The notes: a model not told the origin generated them from the sequence alone. A stretch of 64,000 bases of DNA from CAVQCT01 sp964371785 (GCA_964371785.1 CAYJOL010000001.1:1-64000); one strand, 5' to 3'. Numbered from the stretch's first letter, positions 8,099 to 17,027 are shown. Program-made: numbers and translations.

Positions 8099-8880
8099 AT
8101 CAGGTATCCTTTGATGAGCGAAAAGACGAGTTTGGTAATCAGAAAATTCACGAACAGGATGGTTATCGACGACAACACCACCGACTCAGTGGTAGCGCGG
8201 CCGACCCCTTTGGTGCCGCCTTCAGCGGCGAATCCTTTGTAGCACGACACAAAAGCGATGACAAAGGAAAACGCAAAAGGCTTTAATAGTCCAACCAGAA
8301 TATTGCCGAATATCAGCCTATCCTTTACCGCTGTCCAATACATGGTCGAGGTCACGTGCGCGATGAAGAGAGCAACGATGTAGCCTCCCAGCAACGCGAT
8401 CGCATCGCAGAGTATCGTCAGGGCCGGCACCATGATGATTAGGGAAATGAGTCGAGGAACCGCCAGTTTCTTGATCGGATCAATCCCGAATGCCAGCATG
8501 GCATCGAGCTGATTCGAGGTTTTCATTGCTCCAAGCTCCGCGGTAATCCCGGCGGCCACTCTGGCGGCTATCATAAGAGCCGTGAGCACGGGGCCGAGCT
8601 CGCGAAGAATCGCGATCGACAGGATTCGCCCGAGATAGTCTTTGGCGCCAAAGTCGGCCAGCTCAACCGAGAATGCCAGGGCAAACCCCTGGCCGGCGAA
8701 AATTCCCGTTAGCGCGACCAGATAAATGGACCCAATGCCAATGGCGTGCATTTGCTCGCGAGTCTCAAGCCAGTAAAACGGACGCGAAAACAGACCGGCG
8801 ACCATGCGCACGGCAATCAGGAAAATGCTCTGGCTGACGAAGGCAAAGTGCTTGAGCCCTCTATTTAACAGTGCAAAAAT
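8095..8880 (-). CDS. mlaE: MlaE-family permease of the lipid ABC transporter
   Basis: Five to six hydrophobic segments and the family signature ELGPVLTALMIAARVAAGITAELG with the MKTSNQLDAM segment identify MlaE. The first conventional start, GTG at 8811, would give 238 residues and drop the N-terminal amphipathic helix. The frame stays open to a stop at 8893-8895 and encodes ALLNRGLKHFAFVSQSIF, which fits that helix in other MlaE proteins. The only ribosome binding site, AAGGA, sits six bases before ATT at 8880. I therefore prefer an ATT (or CTG at 8871) start; the exact codon is inference. First gene of mlaEFD. Confidence 0.85.
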   Translation of the reverse strand: MFALLNRGLKHFAFVSQSIFLIAVRMVAGLFSRPFYWLETREQMHAIGIGSIYLVALTGIFAGQGFALAFSVELADFGAKDYLGRILSIAILRELGPVLTALMIAARVAAGITAELGAMKTSNQLDAMLAFGIDPIKKLAVPRLISLIIMVPALTILCDAIALLGGYIVALFIAHVTSTMYWTAVKDRLIFGNILVGLLKPFAFSFVIAFVSCYKGFAAEGGTKGVGRATTESVVLSSITILFVNFLITKLVFSLIKGYLM

Positions 8881-9034
8881 GGCCGGTCCTTTCTATTAAA
8901 GAGTCTGATCGTCCGCTATAACGTCTTACTTACCATGAAGTTTGTACGGGAGAGAAAAATAAGCCCAAAAATTCTCAAAGACAAGCCCTTTGTTATTCGT
9001 TATACTAAGACCCGAACAACGGAAAGGCGCTGGT

Positions 9035-10066
9035 TTGAAAGCTATGTACAATAACTCCCATGAAAAACGCGGCCATGCGGTCGCGCTCTTTTCGGGCGGA
9101 CTTGATTCCGCATTGGCTATCCTGCTTATGCTGAAGCAGAATATCGAAGTAACGGCGCTGACTTTCATGACTCACTTTGGATGTGATTTGGGTGATCGCT
9201 CATCGTGCGGCTCAAATCCGTACCCTGCGGCCGAAAAATTCGGCTTCAATGTCAAACTGATGCATCTTGGTCAGAAATTTGTGGATATAGTCGAAAATCC
9301 CCGCTTCGGACGGGGTAAGCATATGAATGTCTGTACCGACTGCCGCATTCTCATGCTGAATGAGGCTAAAGAGTTCATGGATATGGTCAACGCCGATTTC
9401 ATAATTACCGGCGAAGTCATGGGCCAGCGCCCCATGTCGCAGGTACGCGGCAAAATGAACTTGATTGAGAAGGAAACCAGACTCCGGGGCAAACTCTTAA
9501 GACCGCTGTCCGCAAAGCTGCTGCCACCCACCGAACCGGAGCTTAATGGGATGCTGGATCGCGAACAGCTCGAAGGAATCCAGGGACGCAGCCGCAAGCG
9601 GCAGTTGGAGTTGGCCGCCGAGTTCGGCCTCGATGATTACCCTTCGCCGGCCTCCGGGTGCCTGCTGACCGACGAGGGCTATTCGAACCGACTTCGCGAC
9701 CTGCTCGCGCACAGCGGACGGCTCACTTTTGAAGACCTGAATCTGCTTCGAGTCGGCCGGCATTTTCGCCTTGATCCCCGCACAAAAGTCATTGTCGGAC
9801 GCGATGAGACCGAAAACAAGCAATTGCTGTCTCTGCGCAGGCCGGAACACAGGCACCTCGAAGCGCTTGGTGTCGGCTCACCAGTCACGCTGGTCATTGG
9901 GGACATATCGGACAGCAACCTCGAGAAGGCGGCAATGATAACCGCCCGGTATACATCGGTCAAGCACCTGCCCCGGGTGGGCGTCACGGTAATGGATAAT
10001 TCGGACGTAACCGTTCAGGTCCCCCCGGCGCGCGATGAAGATCTTCAATTGATTGTGATCAAATAA
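9035..10066 (+). CDS. PP-loop ATP pyrophosphatase, ThiI/MnmA-like putative tRNA sulfurtransferase
   Basis: About 343 residues. LFSGGLDSALA is the PP-loop that adenylates the substrate; NVCTDCRILML carries a CxxC, GEVMGQRPMSQ and SPASGCLLTDEGYSNRLRDL are typical of a ThiI-related family without the THUMP domain, annotated as tRNA thiouridine synthase. The C-terminal domain (about 230-343) resembles the small beta domain of this family. GGAAAGG (9021-9027) is seven bases from TTG 9035 and sixteen from ATG 9044, so TTG is chosen; the frame's start at 8990 precedes the likely promoter (TATACT at 9001-9006). Exact modified base uncertain. Confidence 0.78.
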   Translation: MKAMYNNSHEKRGHAVALFSGGLDSALAILLMLKQNIEVTALTFMTHFGCDLGDRSSCGSNPYPAAEKFGFNVKLMHLGQKFVDIVENPRFGRGKHMNVCTDCRILMLNEAKEFMDMVNADFIITGEVMGQRPMSQVRGKMNLIEKETRLRGKLLRPLSAKLLPPTEPELNGMLDREQLEGIQGRSRKRQLELAAEFGLDDYPSPASGCLLTDEGYSNRLRDLLAHSGRLTFEDLNLLRVGRHFRLDPRTKVIVGRDETENKQLLSLRRPEHRHLEALGVGSPVTLVIGDISDSNLEKAAMITARYTSVKHLPRVGVTVMDNSDVTVQVPPARDEDLQLIVIK

Positions 10067-10086
10067 ACGCGTTCCTGCAAAACAAA

Positions 10087-10110
10087 AGGTCTCAACTCAT
10101 GTTGAGACCT
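10087..10110 (+). terminator. Stem-loop terminator after the PP-loop gene
   Basis: AGGTCTCAAC, TCAT loop, GTTGAGACCT: a perfect 10-bp stem 20 bases after the stop. The plus-strand tail is only pyrimidine-rich, while the minus strand has a TTTTG tail, so it may work in either direction. Confidence 0.65.
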
Positions 10111-10369
10111 TCTCTCTCCTCACCATCCAGGACAAACTCAATAGCTCAACCGCCAATAAAGCTATCCAGTCTCTTCGGGCAGGTTGCGGACCGCCTTTGT
10201 GTCCCGGAATCATCTTAAATATAATCAAATATCATGCCGATTGGGCGAAGATAACATAATCGTCACCCCTACAATGGCTTATGGAGCATTTCCTCATTAG
10301 CGTAATCTGACCCGAGGCTGAATTTCGCAGGAATTGTTGAGATTGTGGCGCAGTTACTGAGGCTCACCC

Positions 10370-10407
10370 AAAAAACGAGCCCTTTCCCGCTTCAAAGGAA
10401 AGGGCTC
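10370..10407 (-). terminator. Intrinsic terminator of the secreted sorting-domain protein gene
   Basis: On the minus strand GAGCCCTTTCC (10407-10397) pairs with GGAAAGGGCTC (10387-10377), an 11-bp stem, followed by TTTTTT (10375-10370). Confidence 0.88.
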
Positions 10408-10475
10408 AAGATACTTTATTGAACTTTTCTACGACTTACATCACTGTAAACTTCGTCCTAAACGCTACCTCTTTC

Positions 10476-11288
10476 TTACTTCAGCATGACCATCTTTTTG
10501 GTCTGGGAGTAATCACCGGCTGAAATACGATAGAAGTAAACGCCGCTGGAGTAGCTCGCGCCGTCAAATTCGACGACATGCGTGCCAGCTTCCATATTCT
10601 CATCGACCAGCGTCGACACCTTCTGACCAAGCACATTGTAGACATCAAGAGTAACCTTGGCGGCTACCGGCAGATCAAACGAAATCTGAGTGGTCGGGTT
10701 AAACGGATTCGGATAGTTCTGCCCAAGGGCAAACTTATCCGGGAGACCACTACTCGTCGCGTTTGACAAGGCGACGGAGACATTGTTGAACTCCGGCCTG
10801 GTCATCTGAATACTGTTGTCCTTCACATTGTGATGGACAAAAGTAAGCGCATGGTTGGGATTCTTCATCTCGACCGCTTGAATATTGATCTCATTAACGG
10901 CCGGATCAGTTACCTCAAAAACCAGGTTGGCAATTACGCCAGAGCCCGCGGCCAATTCCGGTTTGGCCTCCGGAGTGAACTGAGGCAGCAATCCGATAAC
11001 AACTGTGTGTTTGTCGTTATTGATGTTGGCCACCTTGAAGTCAAAGTAGGACACGCGAGTATCATTAAAATTGACTTCCTTCAGCGTAACCCCTTCCGAG
11101 AACGAAAGAGGAATATCAAGACCGGCAAGCGGGACGTCATTGCTGATTTCCAGAGGTACAACCACAACGTTATCGGCTTGTTTGGCGACAGCTTTGCCTA
11201 CGCCAAACGAATTAGTGCCGGCAAGAATCATCGAAGGCACTAAAAGCACGACGGCGACGACGAGAATCAGATAAAGACGTTTTGTCAA
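10476..11288 (-). CDS. Secreted cohesin-like protein with T9SS-type C-terminal sorting module
   Basis: 270 residues. Signal peptide 1-23 (hydrophobic LILVVAVVLLVPSMILAG). Residues about 28-150 resemble a cohesin-like beta-sandwich (VVVPLEISNDVPLAGLDIPLSF). Residues about 185-270 form the C-terminal module with YPNPFNPTTQISF, VYNVLGQKV, SSGVYFYRI and KKMVMLK, used for type IX secretion or surface attachment in FCB bacteria. Start is TTG at 11288, backed by GAGGAGG. A consensus promoter lies 170 bases upstream, giving a 163-nt structured 5' UTR. Partner unknown. Confidence 0.85.
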   Translation of the reverse strand: MTKRLYLILVVAVVLLVPSMILAGTNSFGVGKAVAKQADNVVVVPLEISNDVPLAGLDIPLSFSEGVTLKEVNFNDTRVSYFDFKVANINNDKHTVVIGLLPQFTPEAKPELAAGSGVIANLVFEVTDPAVNEINIQAVEMKNPNHALTFVHHNVKDNSIQMTRPEFNNVSVALSNATSSGLPDKFALGQNYPNPFNPTTQISFDLPVAAKVTLDVYNVLGQKVSTLVDENMEAGTHVVEFDGASYSSGVYFYRISAGDYSQTKKMVMLK

Positions 11289-11322
11289 GGTTCACCTCCT
11301 CAACGGGTTTGTGTTGCAAGAC

Positions 11323-11380
11323 TGCTGTCACGGATGTTTCATTCCATTGACTGCGCATACGTAACAGCAAATTCATCCGT
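11323..11380 (-). other. Two interleaved complementary pairs in the 5' UTR
   Basis: In transcript order: ACGGATG (11380-11374), TGCTGT (11369-11364), CATCCGT (11336-11330), ACAGCA (11328-11323). The first pairs with the third and the second with the fourth, so the stems cross. This is compatible with a pseudoknot or two competing hairpins. It ends about 35 bases before the TTG start. Confidence 0.4.
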
Positions 11381-11457
11381 AATACGAAGTTGCTTTCTCG
11401 AAGGTTACTCTGTGGATTAATATCGCGTGTCGAAAGGCTAACTATTTCCTCGCTAGA

Positions 11458-11486
11458 AAAATAGAAAACCTGTTCAACAATGTCAA
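11458..11486 (-). promoter_or_regulatory. Sigma70 promoter of the secreted sorting-domain protein gene
   Basis: On the minus strand TTGACA (11486-11481), 17-nt spacer, TATTTT (11463-11458); start predicted near 11451. Confidence 0.65.
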
Positions 11487-11992
11487 GACTTTTCTCACTC
11501 CTTCAGATAATGCGACGTTTATGTCTGATGCGATGTCCGGTCGAAATGAGTTTCCCACATGAACGAGCAGGGTTTCACCCTGTTTCATCTATATTCTACA
11601 GCTTTCGCCTCGTCTGTGTTCCCGTTTTTTGACCTGTTTTTTTCAACGGAAACCAGAAATTCTGTTTATCTGTCAACGCACAAACTGCGTTACAGGCTTC
11701 CGCATCACTGTCGAACACACAGAGCATTGGCGCTTTGTTATCGTACAGCAAGATACCCGGGCAGGTAGTGATATGTAAGACCGGCCGTTCGGCTCATTGG
11801 ATTTTCGAACTAATCGCCTGTCGTCAATCGGGTCCGCAGGTCGGCCGACACATTTGACGCCACCAGGGCAGACGATTCATCCGAGCCGCCTGTCACAGCA
11901 GGAAAACGTGGGATTCATGGTCTAAACAAGTCCAGGTTCCCGAATCAGCCGGCCAGAAAGACCGGCTGAATTTCATGACGGACTTGATGTGA

Positions 11993-12886
11993 CTACTCGG
12001 TTTTGGAGGTTTCTGACGCCAGCGTAGTCTTGGTCCAGAATTCCTGTTTTGTAAACGCTTTGCGCATAGCATCGCCGCCCGAGCGCTCGCCTTCCCTGCC
12101 GCCTCTCCGGGGACCCATGCCATCTTCATCGCCTCCTCCCATCATGCCACCCCCTTCGCCCGGAAATCCGCCCGTACTCAGCTGAGGTCCTTGCTGGTCA
12201 CCCATCCCTTCGGGCCTTCCCCCCCATTCGGCGCCGATACCGAGTTTCTTACCCGGCTCAAGGCCAAGTCCGTAGTCGCGGACCTTACTTTCGGCCAGAG
12301 GGATGGCGAATTCGTAGACGAAAAATCCATGGTCCATGCCCCAGGCCACCTGAGGGCCGTTGACACCTTCGATACCGATAGTCGCATCGATCAACTGCTT
12401 CTTGTCGAAATAGGTGAATACCGTATCGTTTCTATTGCGCATCTGGTCATGGCTTGCTCCACCACGGGGGAAACTATTCTCCATCTCAGCCCCTGAGTCT
12501 TCGCGCTGGGGAGAAGCCTCGCGAATTTCGGCCATCGACGGCCCGCCGACAAATTTGAGGCCGATATCCTTGCTCTTGCCGCCTTTGCTATCGAAGTAAA
12601 GGGTCAGGCCCGAACGATGAATGACCCGCGCATAAACAGGCTCGCGAAACCGTATCTGGACATACAGCTTTTGACTATCATTGGCCAGGCCGATCACCGC
12701 GCCTTTGTCCTCGAGAAAGGTCGTCGGCAATCCATTCCAGTCATCGATATGGCCGTCCACAATAATGGGCTGGTCCGTATAATGTGACAGGATGTCCGGA
12801 GTCTTAGCATAGCTGGAGAAAAACCCTAGTATCGGAAGCACTATGGCTCCGACCAATAGGCTCATAAATCTAACCTGACGCTTCAA
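11993..12886 (-). CDS. Secreted protein with CBM9/DOMON-like domain and Gly/Met-rich tail
   Basis: About 297 residues. Signal peptide, then PIIVDGHIDDWNGLPTTFL, the hallmark start of CBM9-like/DOMON-like beta-sandwiches that bind sugars or redox cofactors; the domain continues to about residue 215. The last 70 residues contain a low-complexity stretch rich in Gly, Met, Asp, Glu and Arg (GEGGGMMGGGDEDGMG), unusual and possibly flexible or metal-binding. TTG at 12886 is chosen because AAGGAGG ends seven bases upstream; the ATG at 12913 lies before that site. Role unknown. Confidence 0.72.
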   Translation of the reverse strand: MKRQVRFMSLLVGAIVLPILGFFSSYAKTPDILSHYTDQPIIVDGHIDDWNGLPTTFLEDKGAVIGLANDSQKLYVQIRFREPVYARVIHRSGLTLYFDSKGGKSKDIGLKFVGGPSMAEIREASPQREDSGAEMENSFPRGGASHDQMRNRNDTVFTYFDKKQLIDATIGIEGVNGPQVAWGMDHGFFVYEFAIPLAESKVRDYGLGLEPGKKLGIGAEWGGRPEGMGDQQGPQLSTGGFPGEGGGMMGGGDEDGMGPRRGGREGERSGGDAMRKAFTKQEFWTKTTLASETSKTE

Positions 12887-13077
12887 CCCTATTCCTCCTT
12901 GAATGATGTTCAAACATTATCAAAGCTTACCGATCCGAGTCGATCGACGTAATCTGTCAACATTAGACAATCCTTCATGCCGGCCGGATTAATTGAGATC
13001 GCATCGGCATCGTATCGTTTTTTCGTTGTTCACGGAGTCGGTATGACCGTATTTTACTCCATTAAGAAGGAGAGGTC

Positions 13078-14724
13078 ATGTCAACGTACAAGATTCTTAC
13101 AGCATTGTTCATTGCCGCGGCGCTAACGCTCACCGGAGCGGACCCGATCGGCGCATGCACAAATCTGCTTGTCACCAAGGGGGCTTCGACGGACGGTTCC
13201 GTGATGATCACTTACACCTGCGATGGAGAGTTCCTCCCGCAGATGGAACGACTACCGGCCGCCGATTACAAGCCGGGTGATTCGCTCCAGGTAACCGACT
13301 GGTCCGGCAAAGTCAGAGGGGCGATTCCGCAGGTCCCCCATACGTATGCAGTCGTTGATTTCATCAACGAGAAACAGCTCGCCATTAGTGAGACAACTTT
13401 CGATGGCCGGCTTGAGCTGAGAAATCCGGCGGGATTGTTTCATTACTTTGACCTTATGAAACTGGCTCTTCAGCGCGCCGCCACAGCTCGCGAGGCGATT
13501 ACCGTCATGACGACGCTGGTCGATCAATACGGATACCGCTCGACCGGCGAGTCTATTTCGATAGCCGACCCGAACGAAGCCTGGATTCTCGAGATAATCG
13601 GGCCGGGTCCCGATGGTCACGGGGCCGAATGGGTAGCCGTACGAATCCCCGATGGCTGCATTTCTGCGCATGCGAACAAGGCGCGAATTGGCGAATTCCC
13701 TCTCAATGACCCGGATAACTGCCTGTATTCGAAAAACGTAATCTCTTTTGCGGTTGAGAAAGGATACTTCGACCCGAACACCGGACAGCCGTTTCGATTT
13801 TGCGATGCCTATTGCCCGGCCACTCCGCGCAATCTAAGATATGCGGACACCAGGGTCTGGAGCCTGTTTCGCAGAGCCGCCCCGTCAATGAACCTCTCCC
13901 CTGACTACACGCGAGCGGAGGACGGCGCCAAGCCATATCCACTCTGGATAAAGCCGGACAAGAAGATTTCAGTGGGCAACGTATTCTCGCTGATGCGCGA
14001 TCATTACGAAGGCACTCCTTTCGATATGACCAAGGGAGTCGATGCCGGGCCGTTCGGGTCTCCTTATCGGTGGCGCCCGATGAACTGGACGGTCGATTCG
14101 ATAGAATATGTGTGGGAACGCCCGATTTCAACCCAGCAGACAGGATTCTCATTTGTAACGCAGTCACGTGGCTGGTTGCCTGACCCGATTGGCGGAGTCC
14201 TCTGGTATGGTGAAGATGATACTTACACCAGCTGTTACTTTCCACTTTACTGTGGAATTGACAGCATCCCGCATTCCTATACCGTAGGTGACCTTAACAA
14301 ATTCTCGTGGGAATCGGCCTGGTGGGTCTTCAACATTGTCGCCAACTATGCTAACCTGAAGTATTCATATATGGCTCCGGAGATTGTGAAAGTCCAGCAG
14401 GAGCTTGAAGGTCAATTTCTGGCGATGCAGCCGGAAATCGAAAAAACCGCTTTGCAGTTAGCCAAAGCCGACCCGGCTCTGATGACGCGGTATTTGACCG
14501 ACTACTCAGTCTCAAGGGGTGACCTGGTCGCAACTCGGTGGAAAGAGCTCGCTGAGTACCTGTTCACGAAATATAATGACGGATACGTACAGGACTCAAC
14601 CGGCGAACCGCAGGAAGTCGGGTATCCGGAAAGCTGGCTGCGCGAGGTCATTCAGTCCCGTCCTTCTCAATTCAAGCTCAAGCAGAATGTTAAAGAAGTT
14701 CCGGAAACGAGACTTATAGACTGA
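13078..14724 (+). CDS. Secreted C69-family dipeptidase-like peptidase
   Basis: 548 residues. Signal peptide ends at about GADPIGA; the next residue is Cys in ACTNLLVTKGASTDGS, the N-terminal nucleophile of the C69/U34 Ntn-hydrolase peptidases. VISAHANKARIGEFP-like and EPW/DPNEAWILEIIG segments fit the family. It is longer than lactobacillar PepD (about 470) and resembles the secreted group in FCB bacteria. Likely cleaves dipeptides in the periplasm or outside. Preceded by AGGAGAGG. Divergent from the CBM9-like gene. Confidence 0.85.
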   Translation: MSTYKILTALFIAAALTLTGADPIGACTNLLVTKGASTDGSVMITYTCDGEFLPQMERLPAADYKPGDSLQVTDWSGKVRGAIPQVPHTYAVVDFINEKQLAISETTFDGRLELRNPAGLFHYFDLMKLALQRAATAREAITVMTTLVDQYGYRSTGESISIADPNEAWILEIIGPGPDGHGAEWVAVRIPDGCISAHANKARIGEFPLNDPDNCLYSKNVISFAVEKGYFDPNTGQPFRFCDAYCPATPRNLRYADTRVWSLFRRAAPSMNLSPDYTRAEDGAKPYPLWIKPDKKISVGNVFSLMRDHYEGTPFDMTKGVDAGPFGSPYRWRPMNWTVDSIEYVWERPISTQQTGFSFVTQSRGWLPDPIGGVLWYGEDDTYTSCYFPLYCGIDSIPHSYTVGDLNKFSWESAWWVFNIVANYANLKYSYMAPEIVKVQQELEGQFLAMQPEIEKTALQLAKADPALMTRYLTDYSVSRGDLVATRWKELAEYLFTKYNDGYVQDSTGEPQEVGYPESWLREVIQSRPSQFKLKQNVKEVPETRLID

Positions 14725-14735
14725 TTGCGAAGACC

Positions 14736-14762
14736 GCAGGGGGCGATATTGTGGCCCCCTGC
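14736..14762 (+). terminator. Stem-loop after the C69 peptidase gene
   Basis: GCAGGGGGC, 9-nt loop, GCCCCCTGC: a 9-bp GC-rich stem 12 bases past the stop. There is no T-run, so it is terminator-like rather than classical. Confidence 0.5.
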
Positions 14763-14814
14763 CGTTGCCGACAAAAGCCCGGCGACTAATAATTTGTTGC
14801 GGGGTTAGTCATTG

Positions 14815-14843
14815 TTGTCTACTTTCCTTCTACTCGTGTATAA
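14815..14843 (+). promoter_or_regulatory. Possible promoter of the second glycosyltransferase-TPR gene
   Basis: TTGTCT (14815-14820), 17-nt spacer, GTATAA (14838-14843). The start would be near 14850, giving a short leader before ATG 14865. Confidence 0.4.
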
Positions 14844-14864
14844 CCCGCAGCGGAAAATGTCAGC

Positions 14865-17024
14865 ATGAAGAGCTTCATAAAGAAAAACAAATGGCCACTC
14901 CTGATAATTGTCGCCACGCTTGCGGTCCGAATTGTCTATTTGCTGCAGGTAGCCAGGGATCCGGCTTTCTATGCGATCATGGTGGACGAGAAATGGCACT
15001 GGCTATGGGCACAGGAAATCCTCACGAAATCTTTTTGGGGTGAGGGTTCGTACTTCAGGGCCCCTCTGTATCCGTATTTTCTGGCCGCGCTCGCGTTGAT
15101 CACAAACAATTCGATACTCTGGAGCAAGATGCTTCAAGTACTCCTTTGTGGCGGGACCGCCTTCTTCATATTCAAGACGTCCGATTACTTATTTGATCGC
15201 AAGACGGCCATAACTTCCGGACTCATCTATGCCCTTTATGGTACGCTGGTCTTTTACGAGACGATGTTTCTTATTCCCGCGATATTTCTGTTGTTCGTCG
15301 TGTGGGGAATGTATCGACTTGTCATTCATCGAAGCGGTTCGCCATGGCGGACGATGCTGTTCTCGGGCATAATATTCGGCCTGGCTGCTTTGGCCATACC
15401 CAATATCCTGCTTACCGTGCCGTTTCTCATGGTCTGGCTTTACTTCCGCTCAGACAAGAAGCAGACTACCCTGAACCGTGGCCGGGATGCCGTTTTGCTT
15501 TTGCTCGGTCTGATCCTGATGATCACGCCCGTAACAATACGAAATAAGATCGTCACCGGCGATTTCATTTTGATTTCCTCACAGGGTGGGATAAATCTGT
15601 ATCTGGGCAACAACACGGACGCCGATGGCCTTACCATGTTAATACCTGAGGTCCGACTCAATGAGGCGATCAGCTGGGACCAGTTTGGAAAGGCGACCCG
15701 AGCGGCGGCGGAGCGCGAGGCTATGCGCTCACTGTCTGACGCCGAAGAATCATCGTTCTGGTCGGCTAAGGCCACCAAATTCATGTTTGAGAACCCGGGA
15801 CAATTCCTTAACCTCCTCTGGCGAAAGACCGTCTATCTGTTGAGCGGATACGAAAACAGCGACAATGCTGACATCTACTATCAGCGCTCGAAATCAGGTC
15901 TGTTCTGGGCGCTCGTTTGGCATAAGCTGATTTATTTCCCGTATGGTCTGTTGTTACCATTGACGGTCGTCGGCATATATCTTAAACGAGAACAATTCAG
16001 TCAACTGATCCCAGTGTATATCTATCTGCTGGCCTACATTCCATCGATAATTCTATTTCTTGTTACCGCACGGCACCGCCTGCCCCTCATTCCGTTCATG
16101 ATCATTCTGGCCTCGGCCGGACTGACCAAACTGCTCGCCGGGTCAGTAAAAGGGCGACGTCTCGTGGTAGCGGCCATCCTGTTGGTGGTGACCCTGGTCG
16201 TGTTCAACAAGACCTACTTTGACGAGGGTCAGTCGAGCGGTTTCCAAGTTCATTTCAATAACGGCATCAAATATGATCAGCTTAATGATGTTGTTCGAGC
16301 TGAACAAGAGTACCAGTTGGCCGATAATATATTCTCATCCTCGCCGACTCTCATTAACAGTCTGGCATTTGCGCAATTTCGTAACGGCAAATACGCGTTG
16401 GCCGCTCAAAACTTTGCTCGTGCAATTGCACTTAAACCTGACTACTCTGCTCCCTACAACAATCTTGGCCTCCTGATGCTCAAACAATCTGCTCCCGATT
16501 CGGCGGTCGTACTCTTTCGCAAAGGGATCAGCTTTTACAAGAAAGATGCAGCCCGACCTAACGAACTGTCACAGATGTACGCGAATCTTGCTGAAGCATT
16601 TGACCGGAAGGAAATGCCGGACTCGGCCGCCGTATTGTATACCAAGGCAATTGATACCGGGCCGGAGAATTTTGCGGCGTACACCTCAGCCGCTGGGTTC
16701 TACAGCCGCCGCGAGCAATTCAATCTGGTCGATACGCTGTACGCGAGGGCCGAGCATCTCAACGATTTGAGCGGAGCAGACTATTTCAACTGGGGACTGA
16801 CCTGGCTGAAAAGACAGAATTATAGTGCGATGCTGCAGATGATGTTTCGGGCCATCAAGCGGGATCCAACTCTCTCCCAGGCTTATTATGGCATAGCCCT
16901 GGGTTATTACCAGTCTCAACAACCTGCCGATTCGGTCAAGAAGTACCTGGACATATGCCTGCGGGCTACTCCAACATATCCGCCGGCACTGGATTTACAG
17001 AAACGATTGTCGGGAAAGAATTGA
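14865..17024 (+). CDS. Membrane glycosyltransferase (GT39/PMT-like) with long C-terminal TPR array
   Basis: 719 residues, same architecture as the gene at 505-2361. N-terminal 440 residues: multiple transmembrane helices, VDEKWH (residues 40-45) in the first loop and YFRAPLYPYFLAAL. C-terminal 260 residues: about six TPRs (e.g. YSAPYNNLGLLMLKQ, TLSQAYYGIALGYYQ). The shared DEKxH and RAPLYPYFLAAL blocks show the two are paralogues. The layout parallels eukaryotic TMTC O-mannosyltransferases (membrane transferase plus TPR); shared function is an inference. Substrate unknown. Confidence 0.83.
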   Translation: MKSFIKKNKWPLLIIVATLAVRIVYLLQVARDPAFYAIMVDEKWHWLWAQEILTKSFWGEGSYFRAPLYPYFLAALALITNNSILWSKMLQVLLCGGTAFFIFKTSDYLFDRKTAITSGLIYALYGTLVFYETMFLIPAIFLLFVVWGMYRLVIHRSGSPWRTMLFSGIIFGLAALAIPNILLTVPFLMVWLYFRSDKKQTTLNRGRDAVLLLLGLILMITPVTIRNKIVTGDFILISSQGGINLYLGNNTDADGLTMLIPEVRLNEAISWDQFGKATRAAAEREAMRSLSDAEESSFWSAKATKFMFENPGQFLNLLWRKTVYLLSGYENSDNADIYYQRSKSGLFWALVWHKLIYFPYGLLLPLTVVGIYLKREQFSQLIPVYIYLLAYIPSIILFLVTARHRLPLIPFMIILASAGLTKLLAGSVKGRRLVVAAILLVVTLVVFNKTYFDEGQSSGFQVHFNNGIKYDQLNDVVRAEQEYQLADNIFSSSPTLINSLAFAQFRNGKYALAAQNFARAIALKPDYSAPYNNLGLLMLKQSAPDSAVVLFRKGISFYKKDAARPNELSQMYANLAEAFDRKEMPDSAAVLYTKAIDTGPENFAAYTSAAGFYSRREQFNLVDTLYARAEHLNDLSGADYFNWGLTWLKRQNYSAMLQMMFRAIKRDPTLSQAYYGIALGYYQSQQPADSVKKYLDICLRATPTYPPALDLQKRLSGKN

Positions 17025-17027
17025 CGA

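Larger units (their letters stand above)
10067..10475. other. Intergenic region between convergent genes
   Basis: Apart from the two terminator hairpins listed (10087-10110 and 10370-10407) I see no gene, promoter or repeat in these 409 bases. Confidence 0.6.
11289..11992. other. 704-base intergenic region
   Basis: The first 200 bases hold the promoter and structured 5' UTR of the gene at 10476-11288. From about 11490 to 11992 I see no convincing gene, repeat or RNA; short open frames there lack a ribosome binding site and family features. Confidence 0.55.

Noticed and set aside
11559..11768. 69-codon open frame in the 11.3-12.0 kb gap
   Set aside because: No ribosome binding site, no homologue pattern, and composition unlike neighbouring genes.
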